Positions 55,248 through 64,000 of a stretch of DNA of 64,000 bases are shown in pieces. Both the position numbers and the translations under genes were made by a program. The DNA comes from Powellomyces hirtus (Eukaryota; Chytridiomycota; Chytridiomycetes; Spizellomycetales; Powellomycetaceae), in the NCBI GenBank assembly GCA_025526995.1, contig JAHLKG010000010.1:930001-994000 (forward strand), in the 5' to 3' direction. Numbering within the stretch: the stretch's first letter is position 1; each line of letters starts with the position of its first letter. The notes under the pieces are model-generated. The model worked only from the letters and a program-made list of their open reading frames with translations, had not been told where the DNA came from and ran no database searches.

Positions 55248-56378
55248 TTACAGGACGCTACGAAAAACACCTTTGGAGGATTGGACAGGTCCACAGCACG
55301 TGGAACCAGAATCCTGTGGGGTCTCTCGCGACGCTGATGCGGTACCACAACCTTTACTGGCTCCGCTGCAACAATCAACATCCGAGTACACACTCAAGTC
55401 TGCATGGGAGTCCACCACAAGGACGTCTACACGTTATGAGGCATCATCAGCAAAGAGTGTACAGAGAGAAGAGATACAGGACTAGACATGCCTTTGAAGC
55501 CTGCAGCTTCGAGCTTGGTCTTGTATAGGTCAGTTTGGATAGCACCCGCTACACATCCCACGTAAGCATAGACATCGTGGGCAATTTCTTCGGGAAGTTC
55601 TTTCTTGAGAACAATATCAGAGATGGCCAACCGACCGCCTGGTTTGACAATGCGGTATATTTCTTGAAGTGCGATATCCTTGTTTGGACACTGTATGCAA
55701 GGTTAAACCTTTTGAAAGCGAAATTTCCACACACAGCCATGAGGAAAGATAGCTGTCCTACGGACCTGATTGATGACACAGTTGCTTATCACGCAATCAG
55801 CAGTGTTGTCCCGCAAAGGCATGTGCTCGATCTCGCCAAGAAAGAATTCGGCGTTGAGGAGCCCTGCCTTACTAGCATTGCGACGCGCTAAGGCGATCAT
55901 TGCCTGCAAGTTGCGCATATCGGAGAACATGGCGTTGAGGAGGCCCGTATAACTCAGGCAAGCAAAGAGCACGCCTTTACCATGGTCATATCAATCCCAA
56001 TCGCTTTTCCAGTAGGACCAACTTTCCGTGCGGCAAGGAACACGTCCAGACCACCACCAGAGCCAAGATCAACTACCGTCTCGCCCTAGTTATTGCAAGA
56101 CCAGCGGAATTGGCTTTGTCACTGAAGCATAAAGCCAGACAGACAGAACAGGTCGTTACACCAACCTCCCGCAAGTTAGCCATAGCAGTTGGATTTCCAC
56201 AGGAGAGTCCTAGGTTACTTCCTTCCGGAATTTGGGCCAGTTCCGACGCGGTGTAACCAAATGCTTCAGCTACACGGGCGCTGCTTCCATCATTCTGGAC
56301 ATCCGTTCCTGGGATCAGAGCATATTTGTCGTGGACAACACGGCGAATGTCAGTATCGGTGGCACCCTGGTTCAGCAT
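55248..56378 (-). CDS. AS3MT: Arsenite S-adenosylmethionine methyltransferase (AS3MT/ArsM)
   Basis: Five exons (56378-56166, 56085-55981, 55903-55766, 55690-55492, 55426-55248) give 277 aa. Landmarks are [11 protein letters not shown] with the family cysteine, SAM motif [89 protein letters not shown] with a further conserved Cys, and a C-terminal CC pair. It methylates arsenite for detoxification in the cytosol. The last intron (55491-55427) uses a GC donor (GCATGT) with a TAG acceptor; reading through gives an immediate stop. An upstream in-frame ATG at 56456 would add 26 unconserved residues. It sits alone in a gene-poor stretch. Confidence 0.86.
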
Positions 56379-57937
56379 TGTTGGACTGACTGTAGTGGCG
56401 GATGGGAATTTGACTACGGACGACCGCGAAGTCTGAACGAGATACACCAACATCACGTGCCAAGTGAGCTTGTCGCTTCACTTCACAGGCTTCTTCCCCC
56501 CGCCCCCCGCGGTCTGTCAATCGACACTTGCATAAAATGACTACTTAATAGCCCGAAGAAGCCCACCACCGTTCGAGCAAGTGCTCCATAGTCGCTCGCC
56601 CGTGGTTATAGAGCAAAGGGTATATATGAGAAAGTTGGACTGAATGGAGTGAAAGAGACGCGGAGCTAAGCCTCCCAAAGCCTTGCGGGTCACCCGTCTG
56701 TTCAACGTCTCGCCGCTCTTACTGGACTTTCGCGATTTCTGCGACGTATCTTCAGCGGCGCGCTTGACAGATCTGGCATCCTGTGTTAGGCCCCTCTTTG
56801 GGCGGCGCCTTGGCTTAGTTCGATCGCTCTCTCCTCATCTTGAGGGATCGGGTTGAGATGTTGGCCATAGCCTTGTCGATCGCCGAATGGAGCTTTTAGG
56901 AGTTGAAACATGGATGTGACTCGTTCTCTCAAACTTTCGCCAAAAGGACGTACAATTACATGGCTCGGGAGTACTTCTTATTGAGCTCATCAGAGAAAGG
57001 TTTCCGGCTTAGCAACAAGGTGGACTCATATGCTTTTGCTGACGTGATCTGCATGATGATATCCCGCAAGGTAAAAACTAGACTTTGGCAGCTTCGCGAA
57101 GGAGGCAGGGAGTGCTGCTCAACTATCTTCTCCAGGAGCATTTTTCCCTTTTCAGAACCCTAAAAATGGTGTGGATATCATCCCTTTGATGCGCTCAAGG
57201 AAAGTTGGCCTGCAGACATCATGGAACTCTTGGGGCAATCAATGTCCGCACCATCCCCAGAGTCTGCGATGAAGAGAAGCTCAAACTAACAAAAGAGGAA
57301 ACCAACATATCAAAAGCTTAGAGGAAGGCCGAAGCGATCAGGCAGTTATGGTTGTGGAACTGCGACTTGAAGGACAAATGCTCCTGCAAAGAAGAGGGAA
57401 AGCCAACGCGGAAGGGGCGGAAAGATGGGAGCAGCCTTCTAAAGATCTACGGCCACCTGGGTCACAACAACCCCAGTGTGGGGAAAGATACCAGGCTCCA
57501 CGCAAGTGTCATGAAACTGTCAAAGGCGGGCCAAATTGCGGTTAGGAATGTGACAGAAACAGGCCTTAGCAGTATCACGACTAAGCGCAGATGAGCAGAG
57601 GGCGTACCACAGCAAACTCAACACTTTGCAATCTGCACCCTCAACTCCGACTCTCCTCCCGGCTCAGGCGTATGACGCAAATCTGGATGTCTTAGATATT
57701 TGAACGTCCGCTGCTTACACGCTGTCAATGCATCTGGAATGACACCACATCCAGGGCGCGACTGTCACACGCGAAAGAACGGAAGAACGCGTCTTGTCGC
57801 ATTCCTATGGCGATCAGTCCGAATCGAGTCCTGTCAAATCGCACTTTCGTTCTTCCACCTCGCGTGAAATCAAACAGCGGACGTCAACGAAGACGAAGGA
57901 GGAGGGCTCCGCATTGACTACTGGATCCGGCGCCCCA
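56379..57937. other. Intergenic region upstream of AS3MT, no supportable gene
   Basis: About 1.56 kb. Frames at 56903-57163 and 57352-57594 have protein-like stretches (for example CDLKDKCSCKEEGKPTRK), but no start, splice chain or family. They could be decayed gene or transposon remnants. Confidence 0.4.
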
Positions 57938-58468
57938 ATGGTCGAGAAACAGTCAAGTGGATACACGGCACACGTTGTATCTGCCCTCTCTGATCAAGAC
58001 CTGACGTCTCTCGCTGACATTGTCGTCACCCTCGTCGCCAACGGCCACGGCCTGGGCTTCAGCTACCCGCTCGATCCAGATGCTGCAAAATGTTTCTTTC
58101 AGAGCAGGCTTTCATCCAAAGACATCATTTTCCTCGTTGCCCGCGACCCGCACAACACAATCGTAGGCACCGCCCAACTTGAACTCGCCACGCAAGAAAA
58201 TGCCCAACATAGGGCGGTCCTCGGCAAACTCATGACACGATCAGAAATGCATGGAAAGGGGATCGGGACTCTGTTATTGAAGGCAGCGGATGACGCTGCG
58301 AGGGAGGCTGGGCGGACATTGTTGGTCCTAAGAACGAGATCCAGAAATGATGCGGCGAGGCTGTATCGCAAATGTGGTTGGGTCGAGGTCGGCGATGTAC
58401 CTGATTTCACGCGCAGTGCCGAGGGGGAGCTGCTTGCGACCAAGATCTTCTATAAAAGTTTGGATTGA
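57938..58468 (+). CDS. GNAT-family N-acetyltransferase
   Basis: A single exon of 176 aa, the usual GNAT size. Motif A (KLMTRSEMHGKGIGTLLL) has the acetyl-CoA-binding R/Q-x-x-G-x-G/A pattern as MHGKGIG, preceded by the beta-4 strand TIVGTAQLEL. It is followed by AGRTLLVLRTRSRNDAARLY and the beta-6/7 segment YRKCGWVEVGDVP. The substrate cannot be read from sequence; the arrangement resembles bacterial small-molecule or antibiotic-type GNATs. The frame extends upstream without an ATG (a TTG at 57794 is only a nominal start), so the ATG at 57938 is used. Confidence 0.82.
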   Translation: MVEKQSSGYTAHVVSALSDQDLTSLADIVVTLVANGHGLGFSYPLDPDAAKCFFQSRLSSKDIIFLVARDPHNTIVGTAQLELATQENAQHRAVLGKLMTRSEMHGKGIGTLLLKAADDAAREAGRTLLVLRTRSRNDAARLYRKCGWVEVGDVPDFTRSAEGELLATKIFYKSLD

Positions 58469-58804
58469 TGCTTCGAGAGTCGTAGAATGGATCTTTTCTT
58501 TTTTGGAATTATGTAGATGTTCACAGTATAATAGGACGGTGTCTAATGCCCGTTGACATCATGTATATATATGCGCGCCAGTACGGAGGGCGTCCGCATG
58601 AGACTCTGTCAAACAATTGTGCTGAAGCAAAATGAAAAACTATATCGGCATCTCCAGACAGCCGAAGCACCTGCATAACTGTATACCATGCGAAGTTGTC
58701 TGTCATCGTCGTGCCGAGTGGCAGCGCGACAACCACGCGTCCCGCGTTGTCCGTTACTTTCTTTTTTTTTTTTTTTTTTTTTTTTCCTTCCTACGATTCC
58801 CACA
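58469..58804. promoter_or_regulatory. Promoter region with long poly-T tract
   Basis: 336 bp upstream of the next gene. An uninterrupted T-tract of about 24 nt ends roughly 20 bp before the ATG (58764-58785), which could act as a nucleosome-free poly(dT) element. Confidence 0.45.
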
Positions 58805-61580
58805 ATGGCCTCAGCACTCTCTCCTTGGCCAACCCTCCTCTTTGACAACAACGGCAAACTCTCCGCCTCAGTTACATCCGCATTCCACACGCTCACCGAC
58901 GCTCCACCCGCCCCACACTCGTTTGCGAAGTTGTGGACCCTACCCGCGGAATTCATCGTCTCCGGCGTCCGGAATACTTGCGAGGTTGCACTGTTGTTGG
59001 AAATTGGACATTGTGGGTTTAAGCTGGACCGCTTGGTGCAATGGGAGCATGAACGGGTGTATTATGAGATGGTAAAACGACGCTTCTTGCAAGACTCGAA
59101 TAGGTGGGCAAGCTTTGACATTGTCGGACTTGTATATAGACTATCACAGATAGTATACGAACCTTCCAGTTTTTGTCCACTCCCGCAAACTCGCTGATAG
59201 AGTCTCTTGAGGGTTCCCACGAAAGCCCATGCGCGCTTCCCGTTTTGGGTATGTAAACGCTGTGACCTACAACTGTTCGGACGGTTTCTCATTCCGGTCG
59301 CGCGTTCACCAGAGGCCGCCCTGACGAAAGTTCGCAAACAACGTGCTTACATTCTCGACCAGATTGAGAAATGCATAAAAGAACTGGCAGGTCATCGACG
59401 AGCGTGTGCTCAGTTTGCCGAGATGAACATGGGGATGGCGGCGGAAGTATCCAAAGCTGGATTGGCCTCCCTCGTGCTCGCCAAAAGCGTACTGTAAGCC
59501 GCTCATGCCAAGAGACGAACAACGCAACTGGCCGTGGCAAGGAGTCTCACCCAACGTTTCTTCATTAGAGCAGATGTCCAGATGGCAATAGTTGCCCGCA
59601 TCGACTGCGTCCTTGTCGCAGGAGACATGTTCACCCAGGACGACCGCGATTGGGACGACCTGATTGCTGAGATCCGCGACAAGAGGGTCGGAGATAAATC
59701 GCTCAGTTTTGAACTTGGGTCCCCGAGTCACTTCAGTGAGGTATTCCATGTGGCGTTGGGCAAACGGAAGCGATCGGAACACGAGAGCTCGCCGAGGAAT
59801 ACCAGAGCACGACAAAGGCCCAACACCAACTACAGCATTACCGCCGATCCGCCTTCTTCGGCTCCACCAGCGGAGAACGTGGACCATGGAAGAGATGTGT
59901 CAGTGCCAGCTGCCGTAAACACGACGTGCATGTTGGACGCGGTCACGCCCGCCCGGTCTTCCTCCGGATCAGACGAATCCCCACTGATCATAACCCAGAC
60001 CAATGTCACCACAACAAAGGCAACAAAGACGGCGGTAGACCCACAGTCAAGCGGAGAGGTGGCAGTGCATGTGATGTCAGCAACGATGACCCGTGAAGTG
60101 ACGACCGCAAACATACATCCAGCAGCTTACAGCAGTGGGAAATCGCATATATCATCTTATTCACCGTCATCAGACAAAGCTCATTTTCCTGCTAAACCGC
60201 AGTCTCGAGCCACGGAAGGGTTTGTCATGGCATCGACCCCTATGGAGTTGAGTGGTTCATTACCAGCTGGTGGCGATTTTGCGAACTTCTCCGGCTTGAC
60301 TTCCGGCAGGACATACGAGGGTGCGCATACAGAAGAGCGTGCGGGTAATGATATTGACGATGACGATGATGACGAAGATCCCATTATCGAGATGGAATTT
60401 CCCTCCATCATGCCACCTACGCAGATGACCACCCCGTCAGCTCCGGCTACGCAATTGAGTGGCCCACCAGGATCGCCTGAGAATATGCCGAAGCCCCATC
60501 ACGAAAGTTTGACCCAGCAGTCTACGCAGCCGGTAGATTCTTTAGTAGAGAACCATTACTACTCACCGCGATGACCGGGATCACGATGGTGACGGCAGCA
60601 ATGGAGTTCTCAGCACGGGGAACTTCGAAGAGGAGCCTAGCATCCAGCTGGTGCCCTTCACACCTCAATTGACTACGGAGGATCCGATGCAGATTGATGT
60701 GGGATCAGAACCTTCGAGCTCGCCTCGCGCAAATGCAGAGGAGGGTACAGCCAGGAGTTCAGAGGCTTCACGACCGCCATACAAGCAGCATGCGAGCTGT
60801 CACGATTCCCAACGTAGCGGTGATCTCAATTCTCCTGTCCCAGATGACGATGACACGGAAATGGATGATGCAAGCCAAAACAGTTTATTCAGCAAAGCAA
60901 CTCCGTGTTCCGTCCTCAGCCGTGGTTCGTGCTCCACACCGGTGTTACCGCAGTTACCGAGCTTTCTCCCCCTCCGGCGCGTTCGCAGCGAGCTTACCGC
61001 AACAGAAATGAGGGGTGCCCAGGCGAACCCGTATGCTTCTATGCCCAGGCGGGATGCGGACCTCGACAAAGAAAATCAGGATGGGCGAGAAGAGAGGTTG
61101 GGCAAAGGGTATAGGGATAGTCAGGAGCAGCGGCGCGGAGCCTCTGCTCCCCCTTCACCCCGCTTGCATGGCCGGCTCCAGCACGGGAATGCTGATCGTG
61201 TGCTCCAGGAATCTACTAGCCAGGAGATGGACTCGCGATCCGCACCGGCTTCACAGCGTAGTTTTGGCCCTGAAATGTCTGCTTCTGCCCCGCTTGGATC
61301 TTTGGCGGATGACGATGGAGACGAAGAAGAGGAACTGGCGGAGGGACAGGACGCGCCTCCATGGACAGTGTCCCTCGTCCTGTCCTTGTCTTCCGTTGCT
61401 TCATCGGCACCTTCCCAATCCTTGCCAAACAGCTCTTCCGTCAAGAAACAACTGCAGAAAGGTGTGAGCGAAGCTGAGGGGCCGACGCCGAGGAATCCGG
61501 GAGAGGTGAGGCAGGACCCGCCGTCTTCGCCAGGGTTCTATACTTGTCAGGAGGCACCGGATAATTCGGAGGATACTTGA
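58805..61580 (+). CDS. Unrecognised multi-exon protein, helical N-terminus and disordered tail
   Basis: Exons 58805-59103, 59203-59248, 59315-59493 and 59569 onward splice in phase. The frame of exon 4 ends at TGA 60572-60574 (509 aa). The N-terminal 250 residues look helical (CEVALLLEIGHCGFKLDRL, RKQRAYILDQIEKCIKELA). The rest is disordered with an acidic run (IDDDDDDEDPIIEMEF). Beyond the stop, a different frame remains open from about 60549 to 61580 and encodes similar disordered, acidic sequence (LADDDGDEEEELAEG) without its own ATG near the beginning. It is probably the continuation of the same gene through an intron I cannot place securely; 60545-60647 (GTAGAG...CAG) would restore phase. 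I recognise no family. Confidence 0.55.
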
Positions 61581-61904
61581 AGCAAAAATGCGAATTTTCT
61601 CAGTCCCACAGAGCAGAACCAGAGAGAGAAATCTGCATCCCCAGTAGTCCTGTTTGCTAGCGGAAGTGTACAAGCTTCTTGTCTCGTGGTTTGGGTAACA
61701 TCTGTCCAATGTCTGGTGAGCCACAACTTGGCAGGCTATGGCTATGGATCGGTAGATGATTTCTGGGAGTGCATAGAAATTTGAATTTAGCAGATAATGA
61801 AGCATGCACAAATGCAACAGATGTGTAAATATTTATAAAATTTGAAATGATGCAGAGACAACTATGCGCATGATGCCGTCGAGTGGGCGCCTGCTTTGAG
61901 GTTT
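61581..61904. other. Convergent intergenic region
   Basis: 324 bp between convergent genes; AT-rich 3' flanks with no gene. Confidence 0.5.
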
Positions 61905-62729
61905 TCAAGCACTTTTAGTGGCGATGGGCTGCGGGGCACGCTTAGAACGCTTTTTCCGACCTCCCGCAACAGTCTTATCAAACTCGGCAAACTCGAGTTT
62001 GGCCAGCCGTTGCCGCACAAAGAACGGCAAGACACGCGGGGGCACCCTGCTCTGCTCGCCCTCAGGAGCCGCTGCGGACACGAACCTCGTCCTGATGGGG
62101 AAACCCGCGGCAGCGACCTTCATGGCCTTTTCAGCCAACTCCTTTCTCACGCCTTTCACCTCGACAATCACCCTTCCCTCGGCGACAAAGGTCGCAAAGT
62201 AATCCACAGCACCTTTACCCTTTCCCATTCGCGTTTCGGCTCCCTTGGAGGTCACGGGCCGGTCGGGAAAACATCGCAAAAAGAATCTCGATCCCTTTTC
62301 GGCTTTCAGGACACGGCGGATGCCCGTACGTGCGCTGTCCAGCTGCTTATCACTCAATCTCCCTCCTTCAAGAGCCTGCAGACCATAATCTCCGTAGTAG
62401 ACGGTGGTGCCGCGCAGGGACCCGCCGGTGCGGACCGGGTGGAACCCCTTGTGGGCTTTCTTGTACTTGAGTTTGCGCGGGCGGAAATTGGCCACGGCGT
62501 GACGCACGGGGACAAACGTGGAGGACACGGGCGTGGGTGCCCGCGCGTGGAAGGCGGTCGGGATGCGGAGGGCGAGGCGAGTTGGAGGGAGGGCGCTGGC
62601 GGAGGACGAGGGGAATAACAGCGCGGTGGACAGAGTGCGGGATCTGGGGCCGTTGAATGGGGAGGTTGGTGGTATTGTTGGGCGGAGACGGATGAGGCTG
62701 CTCCGTACTGAGAGGGCGAGTGACGGCAT
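61905..62729 (-). CDS. MRPL16: Mitochondrial ribosomal protein L16 (uL16m)
   Basis: A single exon of 274 aa. A Ser/Arg/Pro-rich, acid-poor N-terminus (about 1-70) is a typical mitochondrial presequence. The uL16 core follows, with PRKLKYKKAHKGF, GGSLRGTTVYYGDYGLQAL, ARTGIRRVLK, SRFFLRCFPDRPVTSKGAETRMGKGKG split across the conserved KPxExRMGxGKG element, and FVAEGRVIVEV. uL16 sits near the peptidyl-transferase centre of the mitoribosome. A basic C-terminal extension (GGRKKRSKRAPQ) is typical of fungal forms. Confidence 0.93.
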   Translation of the reverse strand: MPSLALSVRSSLIRLRPTIPPTSPFNGPRSRTLSTALLFPSSSASALPPTRLALRIPTAFHARAPTPVSSTFVPVRHAVANFRPRKLKYKKAHKGFHPVRTGGSLRGTTVYYGDYGLQALEGGRLSDKQLDSARTGIRRVLKAEKGSRFFLRCFPDRPVTSKGAETRMGKGKGAVDYFATFVAEGRVIVEVKGVRKELAEKAMKVAAAGFPIRTRFVSAAAPEGEQSRVPPRVLPFFVRQRLAKLEFAEFDKTVAGGRKKRSKRAPQPIATKSA

Positions 62730-64000
62730 TCTGTCGTGGGTGTGCTCCGAGGGGGCGGGCCGGTGTCGAGCAAGTATCTGCTGGGATTTGGCAGAAATTA
62801 CTGGGGAATGTCCTCGTCGTCTGTCCGTCGCCAGTCAGTTGCGCTTCGATGCGTCAAAAGGCAACAAGAAGAGTCGCATGCTAGATTCAGTAACCTGTCA
62901 TTCTCATCTCACCAGACCCCCAAAGTCGTTACTTTTTTTGACTCTCTTTCTACTTTTTAACGCAGACCAGACAATAATAACCATGTGCAGGGCAGCGCAG
63001 TGCCAGCAGCAAGAGCCTCATTACATCTTTCGTTTCATTTGATGCAAAAAGTAGGCAGCATGTCCAGTGCTTGAACGATTCTTTGGTGGTCCTGCTGTTT
63101 GACCCATTTCTGAACCAAGACGAAGCATTGGAAGGACATACAGATTGGTAAACCGTTGTCAAATCAACTGGGTATCATGCTCAGCGTGAGATCTTTTTTT
63201 GAATGGACCCATCACATAACAAAGCCTCATGGGTTGGGTTCAGTGGCAAGATACCGATTCATTGAAGCAAACAACCCCTGTTCTAAGCAGATTCAATGGG
63301 GATATCAAAGGTGCTATGAAGAGTTCGTAATTAAGTGGATCATAAACTGCAGGGGTGGACATGGCTCACAAACGCTTCAGTAGTTGGGCGATTTCAAACA
63401 TTTACAGACAGCGACAGGGTCCTTACCTTTGTGATGATGACAAGTCCCGGCGTCAATGTTATTTGCTACCTGACCTAGTCATCATGAGCGTTTGGTGTGA
63501 TCAACATGATTGACGCTTAAAGACGGCTGAAGGGGCTTGCTTTTTATATGGTGACGCTGCGCAGTTATGCCGTACTACCCGCAGTCCAGCCGGCACTCCA
63601 CTGAATTGTTTTTGTGTTGAATCGCTAGTCGACAAATTGACGGGATGTGTTTCGCGTTCAAGCGTAGTTTCCATTTTGAGACAAATGAACTCGAGCAGCA
63701 GTCCGGACCGACCGCTCGGACTCCCACGACCGTCCATCCATCCATCCATCCGTCGCTTTGAGCTTATCATTGACGGGACGACGGCGAGCCATCCATCCAT
63801 CCATCCATTCATCCATCCATCCATCAATCCCGTCTGTCTAGGCTGTCGGTGTAATTCATTTTCTGGACCTAGCAGCAAATCCAGCGCGGCATCAAATTTC
63901 CATCAACCCGCCGAAACGCATCTTGGAAGTTAGATCGCGACCAGTCCGCCAATTTTGAACTACAGACCGGAATTCACGATGGTACGCTCTCCGAATAAAT
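62730..64000. other. Terminal intergenic region
   Basis: About 1.27 kb upstream of MRPL16. No gene is supported. An ATG followed at once by GTACGC (63979 onward) lies at the window edge; it could be a start or a start-codon exon, but the sequence ends too soon to judge. Confidence 0.4.
63734..63826. repeat. CATC/TCCA tetranucleotide repeats in two blocks
   Basis: (CATC)n at about 63734-63750 and again, longer and imperfect, at about 63789-63826, separated by 38 bp of unique DNA. Confidence 0.9.

Noticed and set aside
57794..57937. N-terminal extension of the GNAT frame
   Set aside because: It has no ATG (nominal start TTG) and encodes a Ser/Lys-rich stretch unlike GNATs. The ATG at 57938 gives the normal length.

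Overview
The window is nuclear DNA from an intron-rich fungus, most likely an early-diverging, flagellated (chytrid-type) one. Most genes carry short GT-AG introns of about 55-100 nt with CTGAC/CTAAY-like branch sites, and starts sit in CACAATGGC-like contexts. The gene set includes NEDD1, an EVE-domain THYN1, a TMEM94-type P-type ATPase-like protein, sepiapterin reductase, an Rrn6/TAF1C factor, a Reeler-domain surface protein and a secreted NlpC/P60 enzyme. The lineage is inferred from gene content and is not proven.

Layout. 1-429 holds the N-terminal end of a disordered protein on the minus strand. 3.2-10.3 kb holds Msp1/ATAD1 (-), XRCC3/Rad57 (+), proteasome assembly chaperone 1 (-, whose CDS overlaps the XRCC3 3' end), sepiapterin reductase (+) and FAHD1 (+). 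10.4-21.6 kb holds a disordered protein (-), RNA polymerase I factor Rrn6/TAF1C (+), RFC1 (+) and THYN1 (-). 23.4-32.2 kb holds a GPI-anchored Reeler protein (+), a MYND-finger protein (+), the eEF2 lysine methyltransferase EEF2KMT/FAM86 (-), DSS1/SEM1 (+) and NEDD1 (-). Next come tRNA-Ser(AGA), TMEM94 (-), an Abraxas-like MPN protein with an Arg/Asp-rich tail (-) and a NIPA-type magnesium transporter (+).

From 46.0 to 53.0 kb there is no convincing protein gene. The part from 46.6 to 49.7 kb is built from related modules. On the minus strand each has short exons containing paired CGAGGCATCT and CAAGATCTC motifs, separated by paralogous introns with (CT)n tracts. The array is preceded by a TATA box and two CACGTG elements. 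This is the most unusual region of the window. Beyond it lie a secreted NlpC/P60 protein (+), arsenite methyltransferase AS3MT (-, in a gene-poor stretch, with a GC-AG intron), a GNAT acetyltransferase (+), an unrecognised multi-exon gene (+) and mitochondrial ribosomal protein L16 (-).

Functional themes. Genome maintenance is well represented (XRCC3, RFC1, an Abraxas-like protein, and DSS1, which serves both BRCA2-type complexes and the proteasome). So are protein quality control and translation (PSMG1, Msp1, EEF2KMT, MRPL16). Genes are often paired divergently over 270-750 bp or converge tightly. Gene models were built by hand from reading frame, splice phase and family knowledge. All except PSMG1 and the 58.8-61.6 kb gene keep a consistent phase from start to stop.
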